Shown here in pieces: positions 5,924 to 12,410 of a stretch of DNA of 14,481 nucleotides. Under the pieces are notes generated by a model. The model did not search any database. It worked only from the letters and a program-made list of their open reading frames with translations, and had not been told where the DNA came from. The position numbers were made by a program, and so were the translations under genes. This DNA comes from DATLFA01 sp039915945. GTDB lineage: Bacteria; Actinomycetota; Acidimicrobiia; Acidimicrobiales; WLNW01. Position 1 is the first letter of the stretch; every line of letters starts with the position of its first letter. Where the stretch lies: assembly GCA_039915945.1 (NCBI GenBank), contig JBDSMH010000228.1, forward strand, positions 1 to 14,481, written 5' to 3'.

Positions 5924-8484
5924 TGGAGACACTGAAACTCCTGGTTCGCGAAGGGGTCCGTCGCAACGCGGCGGCCCTCGCCGCGGTGGCGGTCTTGTTG
6001 ACGGCGGGCCTCGGAGCGGGGTTGGCCAGCATCGAGATCGCAGATCGCACCCAGCGGGCGTACCCCGACTACCTGCGGCGCGCCGATGTCGGCAACCTCG
6101 TGGTCAACCCGAGTCTCGATACCCCCGAAGCGGAGGCGATGATCCGATCGGCGCCGGGCGTCGTCGGTGTCACTACCGACTCGCTACTGACCGTCGTGGT
6201 GAACGACAACGAGTCGACCTCCCTCCAGGCGAGGGCATCGTCCGACGGTCGCTACACCGAACAGGATCGTCCGGTCGTGCACGAAGGCCGCATGATCCAG
6301 ACGGGCGCCGAAGCGTTCCTCAGCAAGGAGGCGGCCGACGAGTTCGGCGTCGGCGTCGGCGACACGATCACGCTCTCTTTCATCACACCGCAGTACAGCA
6401 CCGGCGACGGCGAAGTATCAGAGATCGCGGTACTCGGGACCGAAGACGTGCAAGTGGTCGGCATCGGCGTCCTTGCCGACGAGGTGCTTGCCGACGAACT
6501 CTTCCCGCGTCAGCGACTGCTCGTCACCTACGACGTTGCGGCAAAATACGACTGCGTCAAGAACACGCCAAAGCCGGACGACACGCGGCCTCTCGGCGAG
6601 ATCTTCCTCGACGTGATTCACGCCGACTGCACCACGAGCTATCGCTATTTCTCGCTGCGCACCAACGGCGGCGCGGCCGGCGCGCGAGCGGTCGCGGGCG
6701 AACTCAACGATCTGTTTGCGGTTGCGAACGACCGACTTCCGACCGCATTTCGCGAGAACAATGTCGGGTACGAAGTGATCGGGTCCTTCAGTGCCGACGA
6801 CGCAGCGCGAGTGCGGCAGTCGCTCTCGCCCGTCGTGACGTCTATGCGCGCGTTCGGGTACGCGGCGGCTTTGACAACTGTCGGCGTCACGCTGCTGCTC
6901 ATCGTGCGCATGTTCCGCCGTCGCGAACGCGATGTTGCGGTATGGCACAGCCTCGGATTGCCGTCGATCAATCGGGCGATGGCCCTGGTCGTGCCGGCCG
7001 TTGGTGCGGTCGCCATTGGTGTGGTGGGATCGCTGGTGGTGACATGGCTGGCTTCGTCCATCGGCCCGGTTGCGAGCGCTCGGGCGGTCGTGCCGAAAAG
7101 CAACCGCGGCGTTTCCGCCGCGGTCTTGTGGCCAATGTTGATCAGCGTCGCGGTCGTCTCGGTCGGGCTCGCGCTGTTGACGCGGCGCAGCGCGCGCCGG
7201 CCGACGTTCGAGGCGGACGACGTCGTCTCGCCGCGGCGGGCCCTCGACCGTGTGAGTCGCTCGCCATCGTTCGCGCTGGGCATGCGTGCTGCGCCGCGAA
7301 GCCGTGGCGCCGCTGCGCTGCTCGCCGGGTCAGTGCTCGCGGTAGCGGCAGTGTCCGCCACGACGGTGTTCAGCGCGAGCGTCGTGCACTTCGTCGACAC
7401 ACCGGCGCTCTTCGGCTGGTCGTACGACACCGGCGTGATCGTCAATTTCGGCTATGGCCCGACCAAGCTCGATGCAGCAGCGACGAGCCTCGACCGTCCC
7501 GAGGTAGATCGATGGGCAGCCGCGTCGATGGCGGGGGGGCTCACGGTGAACGGTGTCCCGTTGCCGTTCCTCGCGCCGCGGGAAGGCTTCGAGGAACTCA
7601 TTGCGCCGTCGACCATCGTCTCGGGTCGACAGCCGCATGCCGCTGATGAGATCGCGTTGGGCACGCGCACCGCTCGTGATCTCGGCGTAGGCGTCGGCGA
7701 TCAGGTAACGGTGAAGACGCCCAATGGCGAACGAGATGCACGTGTCAGCGGCCTCGTTGTGTTGCCCGCGCTCGGGCCCTTCGAGTCCGACCGCATGTCG
7801 CTCGGTGGTGGCGCACTGTTGTCGACGGCGTTCTATGACGCACTCCTCGATCAGGCCCAAGACCAGACCGGTGCGTCAGGCAGTGATCTCGCCGATCAAT
7901 TTGCCAGCTTCGTCGCCATCGATTTCGCCGATGGCGTCGATCCGGCCGAGTTCATGGCGGAGATCAGGGAGCAACTGCCGGGATGGGACCCGTATGAGGT
8001 GCCGCCGCTGGTGTTCACCGATCCCGTGCGGCCGGCCGCGGTCGTCGACGTCGATTCCATGCGACAGGTACCGGTGCTACTCGCCGGCGCGTTCGCGTTG
8101 ACCATGGCCGCGAGCCTCGTCGCCGGCATCGCGTCGGGTACACGCGCGCGTCGGCGTGAGTTGGCGGTCGTGCGCGCGCTGGGCGGGACGCCGCGACAGA
8201 TTCGGGCGTCGGTGCGTTGGCATGCGATCGCAGTCGTCGCGGTCGGTCTTGTGATCGGCCTGCCGGTTGGCGTCGTCGTGGGTCGCGTCGCATTCGCTTC
8301 GTTCGCCCGCGATCTGGGTACGGCACCGCGCCCGTTCGTACCGCTGCTGCTCGTCGTCGTCACCATTGTCGTGGTACTCGCCATAGGACTTGCGGCATCG
8401 GTGATGCCGGCCCGACGCGCCGTCGCCCACAATGACGCCATCGACGCGCTGCGATCACACCGCGCAGAGGTGAGGCTGCCCTGA
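5923..8484 (+). CDS. FtsX/MacB-type ABC transporter permease, two FtsX domains, intact
   Basis: Inner-membrane permease of 853 residues. One N-terminal membrane segment (about 17-37) is followed by a large extracytoplasmic domain (about 40-305), a first FtsX block (about 308-420) with the cytoplasmic RRRERDVAVWHSLGLP loop, a further membrane segment (about 463-487), a second extracytoplasmic domain (about 490-715), and a second FtsX block (716-835) with the hallmark RRRELAVVRALGGTPRQIR loop that contacts the ATPase. This is the full ten-helix duplicated layout. Such proteins work with a MacB/LolD-type ATPase in lipid or lipoprotein handling, peptide export or resistance; the substrate cannot be told. 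The start is GTG 5923, supported by the TACGTT hexamer ahead. No ATPase gene adjoins it; the nearest is at 11635. The 3' end meets the convergent TetR gene after eight bases. Confidence 0.9.
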   Translation: METLKLLVREGVRRNAAALAAVAVLLTAGLGAGLASIEIADRTQRAYPDYLRRADVGNLVVNPSLDTPEAEAMIRSAPGVVGVTTDSLLTVVVNDNESTSLQARASSDGRYTEQDRPVVHEGRMIQTGAEAFLSKEAADEFGVGVGDTITLSFITPQYSTGDGEVSEIAVLGTEDVQVVGIGVLADEVLADELFPRQRLLVTYDVAAKYDCVKNTPKPDDTRPLGEIFLDVIHADCTTSYRYFSLRTNGGAAGARAVAGELNDLFAVANDRLPTAFRENNVGYEVIGSFSADDAARVRQSLSPVVTSMRAFGYAAALTTVGVTLLLIVRMFRRRERDVAVWHSLGLPSINRAMALVVPAVGAVAIGVVGSLVVTWLASSIGPVASARAVVPKSNRGVSAAVLWPMLISVAVVSVGLALLTRRSARRPTFEADDVVSPRRALDRVSRSPSFALGMRAAPRSRGAAALLAGSVLAVAAVSATTVFSASVVHFVDTPALFGWSYDTGVIVNFGYGPTKLDAAATSLDRPEVDRWAAASMAGGLTVNGVPLPFLAPREGFEELIAPSTIVSGRQPHAADEIALGTRTARDLGVGVGDQVTVKTPNGERDARVSGLVVLPALGPFESDRMSLGGGALLSTAFYDALLDQAQDQTGASGSDLADQFASFVAIDFADGVDPAEFMAEIREQLPGWDPYEVPPLVFTDPVRPAAVVDVDSMRQVPVLLAGAFALTMAASLVAGIASGTRARRRELAVVRALGGTPRQIRASVRWHAIAVVAVGLVIGLPVGVVVGRVAFASFARDLGTAPRPFVPLLLVVVTIVVVLAIGLAASVMPARRAVAHNDAIDALRSHRAEVRLP

Positions 8485-8492
8485 TCTGCGAT

Positions 8493-9140
8493 CTACGCCG
8501 CGGTCGTGCGAGCAGTGACGAGCAACTGCGCGAACTGTCCCGCTATTGCGGTCGCGTCGGTTCCGTCGGGATCGGTCGCGACCGCAATCGCGACGCCGTT
8601 CACGAGAGCCACGATCAGCTGCGCCATCGCGGATGGATTCACCCACGCGGGCAACAGTCCGCGTTCCAGCTGATTCTGCATCTCTGCTGCGAGCACGGTC
8701 GCGAGTCCTCGATGGAGATCGCGGATCTCGTCTCGGACCGCTGTGTCATTTTGGGTTGCGGACAGACCGTGGAGGTACGCGGGTAGCTCGTCGCGGTGCT
8801 CGCCCAGGACCGGGTCGATGTCCTGTCGCCTCAGTTCCTGCACGACCGGCTCGATCAACGACCGCGCGTTCGCCGTCAGGGCGGCGGCGACGAGCACGTC
8901 CTTCGAGCCGAAGTAATAGGTGATCGCGCCCAGGTTTTCGTTCGCCCTATCGGCGATCGCCCGCGACGTGGCGGCCTGCGGGCCACTGTTGCGGATGATC
9001 TGGGCCGTGGCGTCGATGAGGTGCACCCTGGTCGCAGCCGTACCCGCTCTCGGTCTTGCGGCGACGACCTGGTTCCACGTGTTGCACCAGGACCCGGTTG
9101 CGTGGACGCCCGCGAACGGCTCCGGGAGTTCGAGCAACAT
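8493..9140 (-). CDS. TetR family transcriptional regulator
   Basis: A 215-residue (from ATG 9140) one-component repressor-type protein. The N-terminal DNA-binding helices read IDATAQIIRNSG, ATSRAIADRANENLGAITYYFGSKDVLVAAAL, where the YYFGSKDVL segment is the family signature closing the helix-turn-helix. The remainder is the variable ligand-binding helical domain. The start is uncertain: GTG 9161 and ATG 9140 give a long, atypical N-terminal extension (LLELPEPFAGVHATGSW) without a ribosome-binding site, while GTG 9026 starts right at the first helix and gives 177 residues. A palindrome at 9068-9091 would be upstream of that shorter version and would suit autoregulation. It follows the VOC gene in the same direction and converges on the large permease, which could be its target, though no evidence ties them directly. 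It ends in TAG. Confidence 0.88.
   Translation of the reverse strand: MLLELPEPFAGVHATGSWCNTWNQVVAARPRAGTAATRVHLIDATAQIIRNSGPQAATSRAIADRANENLGAITYYFGSKDVLVAAALTANARSLIEPVVQELRRQDIDPVLGEHRDELPAYLHGLSATQNDTAVRDEIRDLHRGLATVLAAEMQNQLERGLLPAWVNPSAMAQLIVALVNGVAIAVATDPDGTDATAIAGQFAQLLVTARTTAA
9068..9091. promoter_or_regulatory. Imperfect palindrome, candidate TetR operator
   Basis: CCTGGT (9068-9073) and ACCAGG (9086-9091) are perfect inverted arms, with a CACGTG palindrome at 9076-9081 between them but offset by one base from the centre. The 24-bp length is in the range of TetR operators. It sits 42-65 bases before the alternative GTG start at 9026. If the longer protein is correct the site is inside the coding region. 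Confidence 0.3.
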
Positions 9141-9172
9141 CGTCACGACATTCGAGGCCACGCTCAGCCTCG

Positions 9173-9187
9173 CCGTCGTTGCGACGG
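9173..9187 (-). terminator. Short perfect hairpin between the VOC and TetR genes
   Basis: CCGTCG and CGACGG form a 6-bp stem with a 3-base loop, about 35 bases after the VOC stop codon on the minus strand. No T-run follows. It may end the kinase-regulator-VOC transcript; chance cannot be excluded at this GC content. Confidence 0.25.
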
Positions 9188-9221
9188 TCCTGATCTCTTG
9201 TTACCTGTTGGCTCCCTGCCG

Positions 9222-9650
9222 TCAGGTGTTGCCTTCGCGCTGACCGAGATCTTGCGCGAATCGCAGGAGATAGCCGTCAGGGTCCATCGCGACGAACTGG
9301 AGATTGCCGACTTCAGCTTCGCCTCGCCGATACCAGCGCTCTTCGAGTTCGAGAAAGATACGGGCGCCGCCCGTCACCAAACTGTCGTAGAGCGTCGCGG
9401 CGTCGTCGACCGCGATCTCGAGGTTCATCCCTCGTCCGAACGGTTACGCCAACTCCGCGGCGACGAATCGCCGCGACGTGTCGCGCGGCTGCTCGATCAT
9501 CAACCGAGCATCGCCTCGGCGCAGATATGCGAAGCGTTCCTCGTCGCGGGTGTAGTCGATCGAGAAACCGCATACCGCGGTATAGAACTCGAGGCTGACG
9601 GCGAAGTCGGAGCAGCACAACTCGGGAACGATGCCTTGGTGGAACGTCAT
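9222..9650 (-). pseudogene. VOC-superfamily protein (glyoxalase / bleomycin-resistance fold) interrupted by an in-frame TAA
   Basis: Two open pieces in the same frame, 9650-9447 and 9443-9222, are separated only by a TAA at 9444-9446. Read through, they make one 142-codon protein of normal length for this family. The first half carries IVPELCCSDFAVSLEFYTAV, GFSIDYTRDEERFAYLRRGD and ARLMIEQP. The second continues directly with PFGRGMNLEIAVDDAATLYD, then RWYRRGEAEVGNLQFVAMDP and DGYLLRFAQDLG. These resemble bleomycin-resistance-type VOC proteins, in which the stretch before the Pro-Phe-Gly-Arg-Gly motif is uninterrupted, so the TAA replaces a sense codon. As written the product stops after 68 residues and loses half of the beta-alpha-beta fold. 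The ATG starts one base after the response-regulator stop (TGA-G-ATG), implying translational coupling. A restart at ATG 9428 could give a separate 68-residue second half. Sequence error or readthrough are the alternatives to decay. Confidence 0.8.
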
Positions 9651-9651
9651 C

Positions 9652-10317
9652 TCAGTCGGTCCAGCCGGGGCGCACGAGCCCAGTCTCGTACGCGTAGACG
9701 ACCATCTGTGCGCGATCGCGTGCGCCCAGCTTGATCATGGCGCGGCTCACGTGGGTTTTGGCCGTGGTCGGGCTGATGTAGAGACGTTCGCCGATCTCGT
9801 CGTTCGACAGCCCCGCGGCGACGAGGGTCATCACTTCGCGCTCGCGGTCGGTGAGAAAGTCGAGCTCGGGGGCGAGGTCGGCGGGTTTTGCGCGAGCGGC
9901 GTATTCCTCGACCAGAGACCGGGTCGCTCGCGGCGACAGCAGCGCGTCGCCGCTCGCCACTGCCCGGACGGCGCGTATCAACTCGACCGGCTCGCTGTCC
10001 TTCACGAGGAAGCCGCTCGCACCCGAGCGAAGCGCTTCGAAGACGTACTCGTCGAGGTCGAACGTCGTGAGGATCACGATGCGCACATCGGTGAGCCGCG
10101 GGTCGGCCGTGATCGACTTCGTCGCGGCGAGACCGTCCACACCGGGCATGCGGATGTCCATGAGGACGACATCCGGCATGAGATCACCGGCAAGCTCGGC
10201 CGCCGTGGCTCCGTCGCCCGCCTCACCGACGACGCAAATGTCGGGTTGGGCGTCGAGTAACGCCCGTAGGCCGGCGCGCACCAACGCCTGATCATCGACC
10301 AGCAGCACTCGGATCAC
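9652..10317 (-). CDS. NarL/LuxR-type response regulator
   Basis: A 221-residue response regulator, intact. The receiver domain (1-120) has the acidic pair Asp 8-Asp 9, phosphoacceptor Asp 54 in VVLMDIRMPG, the conserved Thr 84 or Thr 85 and Lys 106 in GFLVKD. A linker leads to a LuxR-type helix-turn-helix (about 153-210) with LTDREREVMTLVAAGLSNDEIGERLYIS (in two pieces, 155-182) and TAKTHVSRAMIKLGARDRAQ. It would be phosphorylated by the kinase encoded just upstream and act as a DNA-binding dimer. The start is GTG 10317, overlapping the kinase TGA in GTGA, with GGAGAA shortly before it. Likely targets are the divergent control region at 11502-11634 and the ABC genes beyond it; that is inferred from arrangement. 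Confidence 0.95.
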   Translation of the reverse strand: MIRVLLVDDQALVRAGLRALLDAQPDICVVGEAGDGATAAELAGDLMPDVVLMDIRMPGVDGLAATKSITADPRLTDVRIVILTTFDLDEYVFEALRSGASGFLVKDSEPVELIRAVRAVASGDALLSPRATRSLVEEYAARAKPADLAPELDFLTDREREVMTLVAAGLSNDEIGERLYISPTTAKTHVSRAMIKLGARDRAQMVVYAYETGLVRPGWTD

Positions 10318-11501
10318 GGTGCTTCTCCGATCGGCAGCCGCGCGCGCACGGCGAAGCCACGACCGGGTCGCGGACCCGCCTCGAATGATCCACCGATGGC
10401 GGTGGCCCGCTCCCGCATCCCCGCGATGCCGTTACCCCCTGATGGAAGATCGGGCGCGGCCGTCGGCCCGGATCCTTCGTCGAGAACCTCGACGTTCAGC
10501 GCATCCGCGGCGGCCCGCACGCGCACAACCGCTCCGGCGCGGTCGGCGTGGCGGGCGACATTGGTGCGTGATTCCTGAATGATGCGATACGCGGCAACGT
10601 CGACGTTGCGGGGGAGGCTGCCGAGATCGCCTTCGATGTCGACCTGTACATCCAAACCTGCGGCGTTTGAGCGAGATACGAGTTCGTCGAGGCGGACGAG
10701 GCTCGGTGTCGGCGCCCGCGGCGCGTCCTCGTCGGCGCGCCTCAAGATGCCGAGAATCGAGCGCAGTTCGACCAACGCCTCCTTGCTCGATTATTTTATC
10801 GTCGCCAACGCGTCACGCGCCTGCTGCGGTTGCTCGTCGAAGAGATGCAGCGCGACACCGGCGTGGATGTTGATCAGAGAGATGTTGTGGGCCACTGCAT
10901 CGTGGAGCTCTTGCGCGATGCGCAGTCGTTCGTCGCTCGCACGGCGTTGCAGCGATTCGGCGCGCGACAGTGCCTCCTCGCGAGCTCTCTCGCGGCGACT
11001 GCGAACGAGCTCCATCACACTCAGCAGAGCGATGAGCCAAGCAGCAAGCCCGATAACTCCACCGATGGGCGGCGGATCCTGTGTGCCGAGTACCGAGCCG
11101 AGCCATGTGAAGCCGACGAATCCGAGAACGATCGACGCGATCGCGGCGCGTCGATGGCCGGTCAGTACGACTTGCGCAAGCGCGAAAACGAGTGCGTAGA
11201 AGATCGGACCACGCGGGTAGTCAGCGGTGAAATAGGTCTGCGTGGCGACGAAGGCGAAGGCGAGCACACCGACGGGGCACCGCCGGCGCAACGGCAACGC
11301 AGCAATCGCTAGCGCGAGCAGCGCTACGCCGTACCCGTCGATGTCGCGCCGCTGCGGTTGGTGCCGTGACGCCACCAAGGTCATACCGACTTGCACCACG
11401 AGGCCGGCCGCGACGAGCAGCGCTTCGAAGCGGGGACGTCCAGGGGCGTACGGCCGGTCGTCGGGCTCCTCTGCGGCGGCAACCAGATCGTGTGTCATCA
11501 C
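10314..11501 (-). pseudogene. NarL-type sensor histidine kinase interrupted by an in-frame TAA
   Basis: Read through one stop, this is a 395-codon kinase of ordinary length. The N-terminal half has four to five membrane segments (about 25-45, 57-71, 76-92, 98-114, 118-163), then a short coiled stretch rich in Arg and Glu, and the HisKA_3 dimerisation helix with phosphoacceptor His 200 in RIAQELHDAVAHNISLINIH. At codon 237 (10791-10793) there is a TAA, directly after ALATIK. The same frame continues as SSKEALVELRSILGILRR, the rest of the HisKA_3 helix pair, then the ATPase domain with AAYRIIQESRTNVARHA (N box), VLDEGSGP and GNGIAGMRERA. In related kinases this position commonly reads 'IKQAS-x-EAL', so a Gln codon (CAA to TAA) is a likely ancestor. 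As written, phosphoacceptor and ATPase domain are on separate products; GTG 10775 could restart the second. The codons ATA-AAA-TAA are strikingly AT-rich here. The start GTG/ATG (11501/11498) follows a TACGCT hexamer. Confidence 0.85.
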
Positions 11502-11506
11502 CCTGG

Positions 11507-11512
11507 AGCGTA
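11507..11512 (-). promoter_or_regulatory. Candidate -10 of the kinase operon (leaderless)
   Basis: On the minus strand TACGCT (11512 to 11507) matches TANNNT and ends five bases before the GTG at 11501, so transcription would start at the GTG or the following ATG. No proper ribosome-binding site is visible. Confidence 0.4.
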
Positions 11513-11522
11513 CGGATACGAC

Positions 11523-11541
11523 GGGCGGACGACATCCGCCC
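11523..11541. promoter_or_regulatory. Perfect 7-bp inverted repeat in the divergent control region
   Basis: GGGCGGA (11523-11529) and TCCGCCC (11535-11541) are perfect inverted arms around CGACA. It overlaps the expected -35 region of the kinase promoter, so a protein bound here would be placed to repress or tune it. It could also be an RNA hairpin if transcription from the ABC side starts upstream. Confidence 0.4.
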
Positions 11542-11558
11542 CCGGTCCCGTTGCGAAC

Positions 11559-11574
11559 TACTCCCGCCGGAGTA
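11559..11574. promoter_or_regulatory. Perfect 16-bp palindrome, candidate response-regulator binding site
   Basis: TACTCC-CGCC-GGAGTA is a perfect 6-4-6 dyad between the divergently transcribed kinase operon and the ABC ATPase gene. It lies 57 bases before the kinase start and 60 before the ATPase start at 11635. LuxR-type regulators bind short palindromes as dimers, and the regulator encoded in this operon is the obvious candidate. The link is inference from position. Confidence 0.5.
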
Positions 11575-11634
11575 CCCGCAAGTCACGCCGGTCGCAGGAC
11601 GACGCCGGGCCGGTTGGTCCTCACGATGGAAGCC

Positions 11635-12408
11635 ATGACAACGACAACCGAGAATCCCTCCATTCCCATCGGCCGTAGCCCGGTGCATTCGGCCGCCAGC
11701 GTCGAACACGCGACGAAGGTCTACGGCACGGGGGATGCCGGCGTGCGGGCACTCGACGATGTGACCATGGCCATTCCCATGGGGCGCCTCATCGCCATCA
11801 TGGGCCCGTCGGGCTCGGGCAAGTCGACGCTGCTGCATTGCATGGCCGGTCTCGACGCCCTTTCGAGTGGCACCGTGCGCATCGGCGATGCCGACCTCGC
11901 AACGCTGAACGACCGAGAACTCACGGTGCTACGCCGCGAGCGCGTCGGCTTCGTATTCCAGGCCTTCAACCTCGTGCCGACGCTCACGGCGCGAGAGAAC
12001 ATCGTGTTGCCGTACACGCTCGGTGGCCGCCAACCCGACGAAGCATGGCTCGCGCAGATCGTGCGCACCGTCGGTCTGCACGATCGACTCGGTCATCGCC
12101 CTTCCGAACTCTCGGGTGGCCAGCAACAGCGTGTGGCAGTCGCTCGTGCACTGGCGACCAAGCCGGCAATCGTCTTCGGTGACGAGCCGACGGGCAACCT
12201 CGACTCGCGTGCCGGCGCGGAGATCCTCGGTCTGTTCCGACGGGCTGTCGACGACTTCGGCCAGACGGTCGTGATGGTCACGCACGACCCGGTCGCGGCG
12301 TCGTATGCCGACGCGGTGGTGTTTCTTGCGGACGGGCGCGTGGTCGACCAAATGAATGATCCCACTGCGGCGAGTGTTCTCGAGCGCATGAAAGCTTTCG
12401 GAGGCTGA
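11635..12408 (+). CDS. MacB/LolD-type ABC transporter ATPase
   Basis: Cytoplasmic ATPase of 257 residues, intact. Walker A is GPSGSGKST (57-65), the Q-loop is VGFVFQAFNLVPTLTARENI (Gln 109), the signature is LSGGQQQRVAVARAL (159-173), Walker B is IVFGDEPTGNLD (Asp 183, Glu 184 catalytic) and the switch His is in VTHDP (217). The spacing and the ARENI-VLP stretch are typical of the ATPases that drive FtsX-type permeases. ATG 11635 has a close GGAAG; ATG 11626 in the same frame is the alternative. The stop TGA ends two bases before the downstream permease ATG, whose ribosome-binding site lies within the end of this gene, so the two are translationally coupled. As its own permease is broken, it may act with the intact permease at 5923-8484. 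It is transcribed away from the two-component genes that probably control it. Confidence 0.95.
   Translation: MTTTTENPSIPIGRSPVHSAASVEHATKVYGTGDAGVRALDDVTMAIPMGRLIAIMGPSGSGKSTLLHCMAGLDALSSGTVRIGDADLATLNDRELTVLRRERVGFVFQAFNLVPTLTARENIVLPYTLGGRQPDEAWLAQIVRTVGLHDRLGHRPSELSGGQQQRVAVARALATKPAIVFGDEPTGNLDSRAGAEILGLFRRAVDDFGQTVVMVTHDPVAASYADAVVFLADGRVVDQMNDPTAASVLERMKAFGG
12400..12404 (+). promoter_or_regulatory. Ribosome-binding site of the permease inside the ATPase gene
   Basis: GGAGG lies six bases before ATG 12411 and overlaps the last codons of the ATPase gene. It fixes the permease start and shows the pair evolved as one operon. Confidence 0.8.
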
Positions 12409-12410
12409 CG

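Noticed and set aside
5802..7646. 614-codon plus-strand frame
   Set aside because: It is an out-of-frame reading of the FtsX permease, rich in Arg and Gly, with no domain signal.
8920..9243. 107-codon plus-strand frame with a hydrophobic tail
   Set aside because: The first half is antisense to the TetR helix-turn-helix and there is no ribosome-binding site; the hydrophobic end (ATLSLAVVATVLISCYLLA) is the only hint and is not enough.
9222..9650. VOC gene as a frameshift
   Set aside because: Both pieces are in the same frame; the lesion is a stop codon, not an insertion or deletion.
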